Of a stretch of 64,000 nucleotides of DNA, positions 1 to 8,739 are shown in pieces. The DNA lies in contig CAWCXI010000032.1 in assembly GCA_963799415.1 (NCBI GenBank), forward strand, positions 48,351 through 112,350, read 5' to 3'. Each line of letters starts with the position of its first letter. Position 1 is the first letter of the stretch. This stretch comes from JAMXLO01 sp963799415. GTDB taxonomy: Bacteria; Pseudomonadota; Alphaproteobacteria; Acetobacterales; Acetobacteraceae. The position numbers and the translations under genes were made by a program. The notes under the pieces are model-generated. The model was not told where the DNA came from, searched no databases, and worked only from the letters and a program-made list of their open reading frames with translations.

Positions 1-2
1 TC

Positions 3-1043
3 GACGCGTCAGTCGAGGCTTACGACGCGGCGCTGGTGCGTGCCCCCGACAATCGAGAGATCAGGACGAACCGTGCCGTGGCCCAACTGCTTGCCGGACG
101 GTTTACCGAAGCCTGGACCGACGTCGATTTTCTGGCCCTGACTCAGCCAGACAGCAGCAGGCTGCCTTTCGATCGCGTGCTGCCGCCAATGTCGCGTCTG
201 CCGAATCTCTCTGGGCGGACAGTTCTCGTTTTCCAGGAGGAGGGTCTCGGCGACACGCTGCAGTTCATGCGCTATCTGCCGTTGCTGGCCCAACGAGGTG
301 CGCGCGTTGCCGTTGCGGTACCGTCGACCCTTGTGCGGCTGCTGCGCACTGTCCCGGGTGTCGCCGAAGTGCCGGACGGCGACGCGCCAATACCAGCGCA
401 CGACTTTCATTGCACATTCAATGGCCTGCCCCGGTCCTTCGAGACGACGCTGGATACCATACCGTGCGAGGTACCATACCTGACGGCTGACCTTGCGCTC
501 GTGCGCAATTGGGCCGCGCGGCTGCCGAGCGGCGATGCGCTGCGGGTCGGCGTGTGTTGGGCTGGTCAGGCACGGCCCTGGATCACCGGTTTCGTGGGGC
601 TGGACCGCCGTCGCAGCACCAATGTGGCCACGTTGCGGCCGCTTGCCGCAGTGTCTGGGGTTCAATTCATCAGCCTGCAAAAGGGACCCGCGGCGGCCGA
701 GACCCGTGCGGCGGGCTTCGATCTGCTCGACGTAATGGATGACGTGACGGATTTCGCCGACACCGCGGCCATCGTCGCTAACCTGGACCTCGTGATCAGC
801 GTCGATACATCGATCGTGCATCTCGCTGGCGCCATGGGGAAGCCGGTCTTCCTGCTCGACCGCTACGACAATTGCTGGCGTTGGCTGAGCGGGCGCGAGG
901 ACAGTCCATGGTATCCGTCGCTGCGCATCTTCCGCCAGGAACGGAGCGGCGACTGGGCGCCGGTAATTGCCCGCGTCGCTACGGCACTCGCTGTAGCGGC
1001 GAGCCGTCCATCTTGCTCGCCGGAACACCGAGATGCCGCATGA
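3..1043 (+). CDS. TPR-containing glycosyltransferase-like protein (5' end off window)
   Basis: The frame is open to the left edge, and the first residues (AYDAALVRAPDN, then LLAGRFTEAW) read as a tetratricopeptide repeat, so the true start lies outside the window. The rest resembles the C-terminal glycosyltransferase-like (GT9/GT41-type) domain often fused to TPRs in proteobacteria: an early LVFQEEGLGDTLQFMRYLPLL segment, then ISVDTSIVHLAGAMGKPVFLL, the typical nucleotide-sugar-binding end of this family. These proteins are usually assigned to surface-glycan or protein glycosylation; the substrate cannot be told here. Its 3' end overlaps the end of the convergent phosphodiesterase gene by 65 bases. 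Domain assignment is from family knowledge; function is inferred. Confidence 0.7.
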   Translation, partial: DASVEAYDAALVRAPDNREIRTNRAVAQLLAGRFTEAWTDVDFLALTQPDSSRLPFDRVLPPMSRLPNLSGRTVLVFQEEGLGDTLQFMRYLPLLAQRGARVAVAVPSTLVRLLRTVPGVAEVPDGDAPIPAHDFHCTFNGLPRSFETTLDTIPCEVPYLTADLALVRNWAARLPSGDALRVGVCWAGQARPWITGFVGLDRRRSTNVATLRPLAAVSGVQFISLQKGPAAAETRAAGFDLLDVMDDVTDFADTAAIVANLDLVISVDTSIVHLAGAMGKPVFLLDRYDNCWRWLSGREDSPWYPSLRIFRQERSGDWAPVIARVATALAVAASRPSCSPEHRDAA

Positions 1044-2238
1044 TGCTGGGTGCGAGATCGACGATGTGCGCCGGCTCGCTGCGAGATCCGCCAGCGGCAA
1101 AGCCCGGGCCATCGATCAGCAACGTGGGCGACTGCTCGTATTGAGCGAGGCCGCCGTGCTGGCCGCAGCCCACCCGGTCCTGCTTGCCCCAGCGCGGTCT
1201 GGCGGCGAGCGATCGGCCAGGCACGCCGAATTCGTTTTCGCCGCCATCGGCCCTCAACGACACCGCGAAGGCAAGGCTGTTGTGCGGCGCCTGGCCGACG
1301 GTCGCGAGACTGTTCGCGCCGATCACCTGGCCGGCCCAAGGCTGCGATGCCAGGAAGTCGCCCAGCCGGTCGCGGCGCTGTTCGGCATCCGGGTGCAGAT
1401 GGATCAGGCTTGCATTGCCGCTGGACACTGCAATCACGTCGTTCGAGTCACGACCGGACTTGAGGCCGCCAGCGATCAACTCCGCCTCTATGTCCACAAC
1501 GCCGGACACGGTTTCATGGCCGTGATCGGAGCCAACGATCAGCAGGATGTCGTCGCCCGCCGCACGTAGGGCGTCCACCGCGGCGATCACCCTGCCGGCA
1601 TTGCGGTCCGCGTCGTGCAGAACGGCGAGATGTTCCGGCGATCCCAGCGGCGCTCATGCTGGGAGTGATCGGGCTCGGCCAGCCACAGCACGGCGAGCGC
1701 CGGTCGGCGTGCGTCCAGAGCAGTCGGCGATGAAGCGATCCGTCACGATCCGGTCCCCCGCCGAGTCCAGAGTGACAGGCAGCGGTGCGATCGCCGTCAG
1801 GCCCGGCGCGAACGACCCAGCGCGGTGATAGACATGCCCGTAGCCGTCGGGATCATGCGCATAGGCGGCGCCCGGCGAGACATTGTTGTAGACGATGGCT
1901 CCGCCATGAGTCGCGAGGCGTTCAGCAAGCGTCGGCACAGCGAGCGCATGGCCGGTGACCGCTCGCTTGTGCTTCAGGAAATCGGGCCGGCCGACATCAT
2001 GCGCCACCAGCACGCCATCCTCGAGCAACGCCATCGAGTTGCCTTGCAGCGTATGGCGTGCCGGATGGCAGCCTGTGGCGAAAGTCGCGGTCACCACTCG
2101 GGTGGCCGACGGAAAAGCGGTACGATAGGCAGGGAACCGTTCGGCGCGTGCTGCGAATTCGGCGAGGTGCGGCGTGCGTGCTGCATCGACGAAATCGCGC
2201 CGCAGGCCGTCGAGGATCACCATGACGACGCGCTTCAT
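979..2238 (-). CDS. Alkaline-phosphatase-superfamily phosphodiesterase, frame disrupted
   Basis: Predicted type I phosphodiesterase/nucleotide pyrophosphatase. The N-terminus MKRVVMVILDGLRRDF carries the metal-binding Asp, followed by PSATRVVTATFATGCHP with the usual nucleophile Thr/Ser region; further on come DHGHETV and a final metal-binding His region near PAHIVDLAPSIM. One TGA (1654-1656) interrupts the frame, and the frame is the same before and after it. In between, the conserved WLAEPDHS motif appears only in another frame. Three one-base deletions (near 1720, 1700 and 1645-1656) would explain this and together restore frame. Start ATG at 2238 is 21 bases from the divergent deacetylase start. 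As written it cannot make a full protein; either a pseudogene or sequencing errors. Confidence 0.75.
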
Positions 2239-2259
2239 CGCAACCTCTCGGACAAGTTC

Positions 2260-3288
2260 ATGATCGTCATCACCACCGATGCGCACACCGCGCACGATCC
2301 TGCCACCATGGCACCTTCGCCGAGCGGTCGGCCATTCTATGACAGTGCGGCGCGGGTGGACCAGTTGCTGTCGGCGGTGCGCCGGTTGGGCCTGCCGACG
2401 ACCCCGGCCCCCGATCACGGTATGGCACCCATCGCCGCAGTTCACGATGCGGGGTATCTGCACTTCTTGGAGACCGCCTTCGCGCGTTGGCAGGCGACGC
2501 CGCTGGCGGGACCCGCGGTGCGGGCGTTCGGCTACGCGGTGCGGCAGATGCAGCGGCGGCCGGACGCTATCGTCGGCCAGGCGGGGTACTATTTGAGCGG
2601 CGAAACGGTGCCTGTCCTGCAAGGAACCTGGCACGCCGCGAAGACCTCGGCGCATGTCGCGATCGAGGGCGCGAAGCGCGTCCTTGACGGCGCACGCGAG
2701 GCGTACGCCCTATGCCGTCCGTCGGGTCACCATGTCTATGCCGATCTGGCCGGCGGGTTCTGCTACCTCAACAACGCCGCAATTGCTGCTCAGGTGCTGG
2801 TGGGAGGCGGAGCCAAAGCAGCGATCCTGGATGTCGACGTGCACCACGGCAACGGCACGCAGGGCATTCTGTATGAGCGCGACGATGTCTTCTTCTGCTC
2901 GGTGCACGGCGATCCGCGCCAGCTGTACCCGTGGTACGCGGGTTACCCAGACGAGACCGGTACGGGGAAGGGATCAGGCTGCAACCTGAACCTGCCGCTG
3001 GCGGCGGGGACGCAAGATGCAGGCTACGTCGAGGCGGTCGAGGCAGGGTTGGCCGCCATCAGAAGGTCGGGCGCCTCCGTGCTGATCATTTCTCTCGGCT
3101 TCGACGCGCATATCGGCGATCCCACCGCAAATCTCGCAGTCACCGTCGAGGGCTTCCGGATCATCGGTCAGCGCATCGGCAGCCTGGGTCTGCCAACGCT
3201 GCTGGTGCAGGAGGGCGGCTACATCGTCGAGCGGCTCGGCGACAACCTTGCGGCGTTTCTTGGTGGATTCCTGGCGGCGCACCAGTGA
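2260..3288 (+). CDS. Histone deacetylase-like / acetylpolyamine amidohydrolase
   Basis: Zinc-dependent deacetylase of the arginase/deacetylase fold, 342 aa. The family hallmarks are present: RPSGHHVYADLAGGFCYLNN (tandem active-site His and the Gly-Phe-Cys loop), DVDVHHGNGTQ (Asp and His zinc ligands), LGFDAHIGDP (third zinc ligand Asp) and the late QEGGY containing the transition-state Tyr. In bacteria such proteins remove acetyl groups from acetylated polyamines or other small amides, and are mostly cytoplasmic. I start it at the ATG at 2260 because this matches the usual N-terminus and abuts the divergent gene; the frame is open further upstream but that stretch is antisense to the phosphodiesterase. 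The substrate is not determinable from sequence. Confidence 0.88.
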   Translation: MIVITTDAHTAHDPATMAPSPSGRPFYDSAARVDQLLSAVRRLGLPTTPAPDHGMAPIAAVHDAGYLHFLETAFARWQATPLAGPAVRAFGYAVRQMQRRPDAIVGQAGYYLSGETVPVLQGTWHAAKTSAHVAIEGAKRVLDGAREAYALCRPSGHHVYADLAGGFCYLNNAAIAAQVLVGGGAKAAILDVDVHHGNGTQGILYERDDVFFCSVHGDPRQLYPWYAGYPDETGTGKGSGCNLNLPLAAGTQDAGYVEAVEAGLAAIRRSGASVLIISLGFDAHIGDPTANLAVTVEGFRIIGQRIGSLGLPTLLVQEGGYIVERLGDNLAAFLGGFLAAHQ

Positions 3289-3294
3289 GCGCCG

Positions 3295-4044
3295 CTATCG
3301 CGGCTCGCCGGAGATGCGCCGCATCAACTCGGGAGCCAGGCCCTTTGCCGGCTTCGCGGCCGGACGCGCGAAGCTGCCACGTGTGGCCGGGCGCGGCTGA
3401 AGTGCAACAAGTGCTTCCGCCATGCGGACGGCGCAGGACACACCATCCAGCGTCGGCACCGGGATTTCGTCGCGCACCTCGCGTGCCAGGCCGGCAATCG
3501 GACCACCGCCGAAGATGATGACCTCGGCTTCGTCCTGCTCGATGGCCTGCATGCAGCGCTCGATCAGGCGGCCACGGAACTGCTCCTTGGCACGCGTGAT
3601 GTCGGCGATCGGCGCATCGAGCGCACGTACGCTGGCAAGGCGCCCGGCCAGACCGTGCTCCTGCGCACATTCGATGTACCAGGTGCGGAGCCGCGGCGTC
3701 AGGCAGATGATCGAGTAGCGCCGGCCCAGCATCCAGGCGGTGAGGATGGCTGATTCCTCGATACCGACGATGGGGATATCGGCAAATTCGCGCGCCGCGG
3801 CGAGGCCGGGATCGCCGAAGGCGGAGACGATGGCCGCGTCGTGACTGGCGCCATGCTTCGCCAGCGCATCGAGCACGGCGTGTGACGCGATGGCCGCCTC
3901 CACGCGGTTCTCCACATACTGCGTGCCGAAGGCGGCGGTGACGGCGACGATCTCGGTGCCAGGAGAGGCGGAGCGACGAGCCTCCGACGCCATGGCATCG
4001 GTTATGGCGTCGGTGACGTTGGGGTTTATGAGAAGGAGCTTCAC
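3295..4044 (-). CDS. Asp/Glu/hydantoin racemase family protein
   Basis: A 249-aa member of the cofactor-independent racemase family (MKLLLINPNVTDAITDAM at the N-terminus, DIPIVGIEES, IIFGGGPIAGLA, then PTLDGVSCAVRMAEALV). Enzymes of this family use two cysteines as acid/base to epimerise hydantoins, allantoin or amino acids. The second cysteine is present in DGVSCAV, but at the first site, normally ACFGDPG, this protein has SAFGDPG: Ala75 replaces Cys. It may therefore be a lyase-like or altered member (maleate isomerases and arylmalonate decarboxylases also vary at these positions). The GTG start overlaps the upstream stop as GTGA, implying translational coupling with the flavin oxidoreductase. 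Confidence 0.78.
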   Translation of the reverse strand: MKLLLINPNVTDAITDAMASEARRSASPGTEIVAVTAAFGTQYVENRVEAAIASHAVLDALAKHGASHDAAIVSAFGDPGLAAAREFADIPIVGIEESAILTAWMLGRRYSIICLTPRLRTWYIECAQEHGLAGRLASVRALDAPIADITRAKEQFRGRLIERCMQAIEQDEAEVIIFGGGPIAGLAREVRDEIPVPTLDGVSCAVRMAEALVALQPRPATRGSFARPAAKPAKGLAPELMRRISGEPR

Positions 4045-5453
4045 CGCCCGGTCAGGATGCGCTCGACCAGCTGCTTCACCGAGGGGATGAAGCCGTTCGA
4101 GTAGTAAGGATCCTTGGCGAAGCGGAATGCATTGTGCCCGCTGAACATCAGGTTGCGTTCCAGCGCTGATGGATCGTCGCTCTCGTGCGCGATGTTCTGC
4201 AGCGTCTTCTGAATGCAGAAGCTGCGCGGGTCCGGTCGCTTGTTGGTGCTGTAGTCGGGTTCCTGCTGCTCCCAGTTCGAAAACCGACACTGACTGAGGC
4301 ACCCCATACAGGCGACCTGATCGGCCAGCAGCTCCTTGGCCTTCTGCGGCGTGACAAAGATCAGTGTGCTGTCGGGCGTGCGCAGCGCCTCAGTGCAGCC
4401 TTGCGCCTCCCATGCGCGCGCATGTTCCAGGTCGGCCGGGGTCAGATAGACAACGCGCTTGCGCGGTCCGACGCCGTATTCGGCGACGTGCTCGCCGATC
4501 ACCTCGGTGGTGTAGGCCGCCTGGCGTTCGTTGCGCTCGCGCAGTTCCTGGATGAAGCCGTTGTTCACCGCGCTGGAGTAGAAGCCGGTCGGGCTGAATC
4601 GGTTAAGGAACACATCGCCTTCCCGCAGCGTACGCAGCCGTTCCTTCCACGCATCGCCGATCGGGCTTTCCTGGGTGAGCAGCGGGCGCGTGCCGAACTG
4701 AAACGCGACCGGGCCGAGATCAGGATTGTCGATCCAGTCCTGCCACTCCTCAAGCCACCACACGCCGCCGGCCATGATGATCGGTGTTTCATGCAGGCCG
4801 AACTCGCGCATCACCTTGCGCAGCGCCAGCACGCGGGGGAACGGATCTTCGGGCTTCGCCGGATCCTCGCTGTTGGACAGGCCGTTGTGGCCGCCGGCGA
4901 GCCACGGGTCCTCGTACACCACGCCGCCCAGCAGCGAGGCGGCCTTGGAATAGGCCCGCTTCCACAGTGCATTGAAGGCACGCGCCGAGGAGATGATGGG
5001 GTAGTAGTAGACATTGAAGCGGGCGGCGATGTCCGACAGGCGGTACGGCATGCCGGCACCGCAGGTGATGCCGCTGACGATGCCCTTCGCCTGTTCCAGC
5101 ACCTCAGTGATGATGCGTTCGGCCGCACCCATCTCCCATAGGATGTTGGCGTGGATACGCCCCATGCCGCTGGCCAGCTCATAGGCACGGCGTGCCTGCG
5201 TCAGCGCGCCTTGGACAGCGTAGGCGACCAGTTCCTCATGCCGTTCGCGCCGCGTGCGGCCGCGATAGACCTGAGGAATGCGACGGCCTTGGTCGTCGAA
5301 GCTGTCGGCGTTGACAGCGCTGAACGTGCCGACACCGCCGGCGCACGCCCAGTGTCCGGACGAGATCCCGTTCGAGATGGAGATGCCTTTGCCACCCTCC
5401 ACGAGTGGCAGCACCTCCATACCTCCCATGCGAATCGCGTTGATTGCCTTCAT
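4041..5453 (-). CDS. Nitronate monooxygenase-like NAD(P)H-dependent flavin oxidoreductase
   Basis: A 470-aa TIM-barrel flavoprotein of the 2-nitropropane dioxygenase/nitronate monooxygenase family. Visible features are GISISNGISSGHWACAGGVG near the N-terminus, GITCGAGMPYRLSDIAA, and PIIMAGGVWW followed by QFGTRPLLT, the phosphate-binding end of the FMN site. The C-terminal third has a Cys cluster (CMGCLSQC) that is not part of the core barrel and could bind a metal or FeS cluster; this is inference. I chose the ATG at 5453 because a purine-rich AGGCGGAGG lies just ahead. It is the first gene of a two-gene unit with the racemase, suggesting a shared catabolic step, substrate unknown. Confidence 0.8.
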   Translation of the reverse strand: MKAINAIRMGGMEVLPLVEGGKGISISNGISSGHWACAGGVGTFSAVNADSFDDQGRRIPQVYRGRTRRERHEELVAYAVQGALTQARRAYELASGMGRIHANILWEMGAAERIITEVLEQAKGIVSGITCGAGMPYRLSDIAARFNVYYYPIISSARAFNALWKRAYSKAASLLGGVVYEDPWLAGGHNGLSNSEDPAKPEDPFPRVLALRKVMREFGLHETPIIMAGGVWWLEEWQDWIDNPDLGPVAFQFGTRPLLTQESPIGDAWKERLRTLREGDVFLNRFSPTGFYSSAVNNGFIQELRERNERQAAYTTEVIGEHVAEYGVGPRKRVVYLTPADLEHARAWEAQGCTEALRTPDSTLIFVTPQKAKELLADQVACMGCLSQCRFSNWEQQEPDYSTNKRPDPRSFCIQKTLQNIAHESDDPSALERNLMFSGHNAFRFAKDPYYSNGFIPSVKQLVERILTGR

Positions 5454-5504
5454 AGGCCTCCGCCTCCCACAGGCCGTATGACACAACCATTACCGGCTTC
5501 GAAA

Positions 5505-5534
5505 CCCCCTTCCCTTGCACAAGGGATTAGGGGG
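5505..5534 (-). terminator. GC-rich hairpin downstream of pnp
   Basis: CCCTTG-CA-CAAGGG forms the core of an imperfect stem extended by CCCCC/GGGGG arms with a small internal bulge. It begins about 10 bases after the pnp stop, and on the pnp (minus) strand it is followed by TTTC. Probable transcription terminator or 3' stabilising structure. Similar CCTCCCC...GGGGAGG elements recur between genes in alphaproteobacteria, so it may also be a copy of a dispersed palindrome. Confidence 0.55.
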
Positions 5535-5545
5535 AGGGAGCCCAA

Positions 5546-7774
5546 CTACTCCCCGATCGCCGGCTGTTCGGCAGCCTCCGGCGGCACTTCCACGTCCCGG
5601 CGCTCGCGGCGCTCGCCGCGCTCAGGGCGATCGCGATCCCGGTCGCCCCGGCCAGGCTTGGCGCCAACCTTCTCGGTGATGTCCTCGCCGGTTGCCTGAT
5701 CGACAACCCGCATCGACAGCTTCACCTTGCCGCGGTCGTCGAAGCCAAGGACCTTCACCTTCACCTGGTCGCCGACATTCACCACGTCGGTGGTCTTGCC
5801 GACGCGGCCCTGCTGCAACTCGCTGATATGCACCAGCCCGTCACGCGAGCCCAGGAAGTTCACGAAGGCGCCGAACTCTGCGGTCTTCACCACCTTGCCG
5901 TTGTAGATAATGCCGATCTCCGGCTCCGCCACGATCCCGCGGATCCAGTCGATCGCCCGCTGCGCCTGCAGCGAATCGGTGGCGGCGATCTTGATAGTGC
6001 CGTCGTCCTCGATGTCGACCTTGCAGCCGGTCTGCTCGACGATCTCGCGGATCACCTTGCCGCCGGTGCCGATCACCTCGCGGATCTTCTCCTTCGGCAC
6101 GTTCATAATGGTGATGCGTGGCGCGGTGGCGGCAACGTCACCACGGTGCCCGGTCAGAGCCTTCGACATCTCGCCCAGAATGTGCATCCGCCCGTCGCGC
6201 GCCTGCTCCAGTGCGATGCGCATGATGTCCGGCGTGATCGAGGTGATCTTGATGTCCATCTGGAGCGCGGTGATGCCGCTGTCGGTCCCCGCCACCTTGA
6301 AGTCCATATCGCCAAGGTGGTCCTCGTCGCCGAGGATGTCGGACAGCACGGCGAAGCCGCGGTCCTCCTTGATCAGCCCCATGGCGATGCCGGCCACCGG
6401 CCGCTGCAGCGGCACGCCGGCGTCCATCAGCGCGAGCGAGCTGCCGCACACCGTCGCCATCGAAGAGCTGCCGTTGCTTTCGGTGATCTCCGAGACCACC
6501 CGCAGCGTGTAGGGGAACCTCTCCTTCGCAGGCAGCGTGGGATGGATCGCGCGCCAGGCCAGCTTGCCGTGGCCCACCTCGCGGCGCCCAGGCGAACCCA
6601 TCCGGCCGGCCTCGCCCACCGAATAAGGCGGGAAATTGTAGTGCAGCATGAAGTGCTCGCGGTACTCGCCCTCGAGCGCATCGATGATCTGCTCGTCCTG
6701 CCCCGTGCCAAGCGTGGCAACGCACAGCGCCTGCGTCTCGCCGCGCGTGAACAGCGCGGAGCCGTGCGCGCGCGGCAGAACGCCAACCTCGGCGATGATC
6801 GGCCGCACTGTCCTGGTGTCACGGCCGTCGATGCGTATGCCGGTGTCGAGGATGCCACCGCGGACGACGTCCGCCTCCAGGTCATGGAAGACAGACCTGG
6901 CCTTCTCGACGTCGACCCCCTCTGCGGTCAGCGCCTCTTTCACCATTGCGCGGACCGCGTCCACCTTGTCGTGGCGCGCGCCCTTGTCCGGCTCGCGATA
7001 GGCGTCCGTCAGACCGGCACGTGCCAGCGCATCGACGCGCGCCTTCAGCGCCTGCTCCTCAGCCGACGGCTCGGATAGCGGCCACGGCTCCTTCGCGGCG
7101 TGTTCGGCCAGCTCGATGATCGCCTGGATCACCGGCTGGAAGCTCTCGTGGCCGAAGGTGACCGCGCCCAGCATGACGTCCTCGGGCAGTTCCTCGGCCT
7201 CGGATTCCACCATCAGCACGCCGGCCGACGTACCGGCGACCACCAGTTCGAGCTTCGAGCGTTCCGTCTGGTCGGCGGTGGGGTTCAGAATGTACTGGCC
7301 GTCCTCGTAACCCACGCGCGCGGCCGCGATCGGGCCGAAGAAAGGAATGCCGGACAGCGTCAGCGCGGCTGAGCAGCCGATCATGGCGACGATGTCGGGG
7401 TCGTTCTCCAGGTCGTGGCTCAGTACGGTTGCGACGATCTGGACCTCATTGCGGAAGCCCTCGGGGAACAGAGGGCGGATCGGCCGGTCGATCAGGCGGG
7501 ACTTCAGCACCTCGGCCTCGGACGGCCGTCCCTCGCGCTTGAAGAACCCACCGGGGATCTTGCCTGCCGCGAAGGCCTTCTCCTGGTAGTTCACCGTGAG
7601 CGGGAAAAAGTCCTGACCGGGTCTGGAACTCTTCACCCCGACGGCGGTGCACAGCACGATCGTGTCGCCATAGCGCGCGAGCACCGCACCGTCAGCCTGC
7701 CGGGCCATCTTGCCGGTCTCCAGGATCAGCTTGCGGCCGCCCCAGTCGAGTTCCTTGCGGAAATAGTTGAACAT
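5546..7774 (-). CDS. pnp: Polyribonucleotide nucleotidyltransferase (PNPase)
   Basis: 3'-to-5' phosphorolytic exoribonuclease of RNA decay. The 742-aa protein has the family's usual length and order: first RNase PH domain (FRKELDWGGRKLILETGKMA at the start, FFPLTVNYQEKAFAAGKIPG), an all-helical linker, the second RNase PH domain carrying the catalytic region (SSMATVCGSSLALMDAGVP, KVAGTDSGITALQMDIK), then a KH domain (IREVIGTGGKVIREIVEQTG) and an S1 domain (YNGKVVKTAEFGAFVNFLG). The C-terminal tail is arginine/aspartate/glutamate rich, as expected for an RNase E-binding or disordered tail. It is the distal gene of the truB-rpsO-pnp block, with a cupin gene inserted before it and a 342-base leader. 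Confidence 0.98.
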   Translation of the reverse strand: MFNYFRKELDWGGRKLILETGKMARQADGAVLARYGDTIVLCTAVGVKSSRPGQDFFPLTVNYQEKAFAAGKIPGGFFKREGRPSEAEVLKSRLIDRPIRPLFPEGFRNEVQIVATVLSHDLENDPDIVAMIGCSAALTLSGIPFFGPIAAARVGYEDGQYILNPTADQTERSKLELVVAGTSAGVLMVESEAEELPEDVMLGAVTFGHESFQPVIQAIIELAEHAAKEPWPLSEPSAEEQALKARVDALARAGLTDAYREPDKGARHDKVDAVRAMVKEALTAEGVDVEKARSVFHDLEADVVRGGILDTGIRIDGRDTRTVRPIIAEVGVLPRAHGSALFTRGETQALCVATLGTGQDEQIIDALEGEYREHFMLHYNFPPYSVGEAGRMGSPGRREVGHGKLAWRAIHPTLPAKERFPYTLRVVSEITESNGSSSMATVCGSSLALMDAGVPLQRPVAGIAMGLIKEDRGFAVLSDILGDEDHLGDMDFKVAGTDSGITALQMDIKITSITPDIMRIALEQARDGRMHILGEMSKALTGHRGDVAATAPRITIMNVPKEKIREVIGTGGKVIREIVEQTGCKVDIEDDGTIKIAATDSLQAQRAIDWIRGIVAEPEIGIIYNGKVVKTAEFGAFVNFLGSRDGLVHISELQQGRVGKTTDVVNVGDQVKVKVLGFDDRGKVKLSMRVVDQATGEDITEKVGAKPGRGDRDRDRPERGERRERRDVEVPPEAAEQPAIGE

Positions 7775-8116
7775 TCAAACGTCCTTACAGATGCGCGACA
7801 TCAGCGGACGGAGAGCCGGGCGCGCCAGTCCCCCATAGTTGGGCGGGAGGCGGCGTCTCGGGTCGCATGGATGGCGCGGGCTGCGTTTGCTTGGAGCGCG
7901 GGCGCAGCCGCGGGCCATGTGGCCGGAAACGCCGTCGCGGGTCCCGCACCTCGGGTCGCCGGAACGGCGGTCTGTCGGTCCGCCGCGTGACGCGGCGTCG
8001 GAGGCGCCAAGCCGGCCCCCTCGGCATTGCCCCGAGCCACCATGGTTCGGGGGTAGGCATCTTCGTACCCACGTCGGGCATATTATATCTGGCGAACTCA
8101 CTACAAGGTGTTCGCC
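7775..8116. other. pnp leader / intergenic region without a supported gene
   Basis: This 342-base stretch separates pnp from the cupin gene. No frame shows recognisable protein. On the minus strand a TATAAT lies at 8087-8082 with only a weak match to a -35 element upstream, a possible promoter for pnp. The GC-rich remainder could form the RNA structures through which PNPase and RNase III control pnp in other bacteria (known in E. coli; only inferred here). Confidence 0.4.
8091..8115 (-). terminator. Inverted repeat after the cupin gene
   Basis: Perfect 7-base arms GGCGAAC/GTTCGCC flank an 11-base loop directly after the cupin stop codon. There is no T-run on the minus strand. It could end or attenuate the truB-rpsO-cupin transcript, or act as a processing site ahead of the AT-rich stretch proposed as the pnp promoter. 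Confidence 0.35.
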
Positions 8117-8446
8117 TCAGGCAGGCACCTTGAGCGGGCCATAGAACAGCACCCAGACACAGAAATCGTCCGAGATCGCCTCGAATCCGTGCGGGGCATG
8201 CGCCGCACAGAACAACACGTCGCCGGGACCGACCGAGGTTACCTTGCCCTCTACCCGGTAACGGCCGGTGCCGGCAGCCACGAAATACAGTTCGTCACGC
8301 TGATGCGGCACCTGTGGGGCGTCAGTTGGCCTGGCGGCGAACCGCACCTCGAGGTCGCCGTCAACGAACACCTCGGCCGACCGCCCCGGTGTCCGCGGCA
8401 GAGCAAGCGCGGCAGCCAGCGACACCGGCGGAGGGGTTCGGTCCAT
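8117..8446 (-). CDS. Small cupin-domain protein
   Basis: A 109-aa single-domain cupin. Motif 1 is PHQRDELYFVAAGTGRYRVEG (metal-binding His and Glu), and motif 2 is GDVLFCAAHAPHGFE (second-motif His). Such small cupins bind a divalent metal and serve as dioxygenases, isomerases or sugar-binding proteins; nothing here fixes the role. The ATG overlaps the last base of the rpsO stop codon (TGATG), so it is translationally coupled to ribosomal protein S15. That is an unusual passenger inside the conserved truB-rpsO-pnp order. Confidence 0.8.
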   Translation of the reverse strand: MDRTPPPVSLAAALALPRTPGRSAEVFVDGDLEVRFAARPTDAPQVPHQRDELYFVAAGTGRYRVEGKVTSVGPGDVLFCAAHAPHGFEAISDDFCVWVLFYGPLKVPA

Positions 8447-8715
8447 CAGCGGCGTAGACTGAGCCGGCCGATCAGCGTCTCGTAGCGGCCCTGGTTCTTC
8501 GCCTTCAGGTAGTCGAGCAGGCGCCGGCGTCGGCCGACCAGCATCAACAGACCGCGCCGCGAGTGAAAGTCCTTCGCGTGGGTCTTCAGGTGCTCGGTCA
8601 GGTTGCCGATGCGCTCAGAGAGCAGGGCGACCTGCACTTCCGGGCTGCCGGTATCCTCCGGCGCGGTCGCGTACTCGCCGATCAGCGCCGTGCGGCGCTC
8701 CGCGGTGATCGACAT
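8446..8715 (-). CDS. rpsO: 30S ribosomal protein S15
   Basis: The 89-aa protein has the standard length and signature of S15 (GSPEVQVALLSERIGNLTEH, KDFHSRRGLLMLVGRRRRLL, ending ETLIGRLSLRR). It binds 16S rRNA in the central domain of the small subunit. It lies 24 bases after truB on the same strand and is followed with overlap by the cupin gene. In many bacteria S15 represses its own mRNA through a leader structure; I could not confirm such a structure in the short gap here. Confidence 0.98.
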   Translation of the reverse strand: MSITAERRTALIGEYATAPEDTGSPEVQVALLSERIGNLTEHLKTHAKDFHSRRGLLMLVGRRRRLLDYLKAKNQGRYETLIGRLSLRR

Positions 8716-8739
8716 CGTGATGGTCTCCTTGGGTAAGAG

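Noticed and set aside
1825..2259. Possible 145-residue N-terminal extension of the deacetylase
   Set aside because: It is antisense to the conserved phosphodiesterase N-terminus and shows no deacetylase similarity.
5828..7078. Long open frame on the plus strand inside pnp
   Set aside because: Antisense to a clearly conserved PNPase; His/Asp/Arg-rich composition typical of a GC-rich shadow frame.
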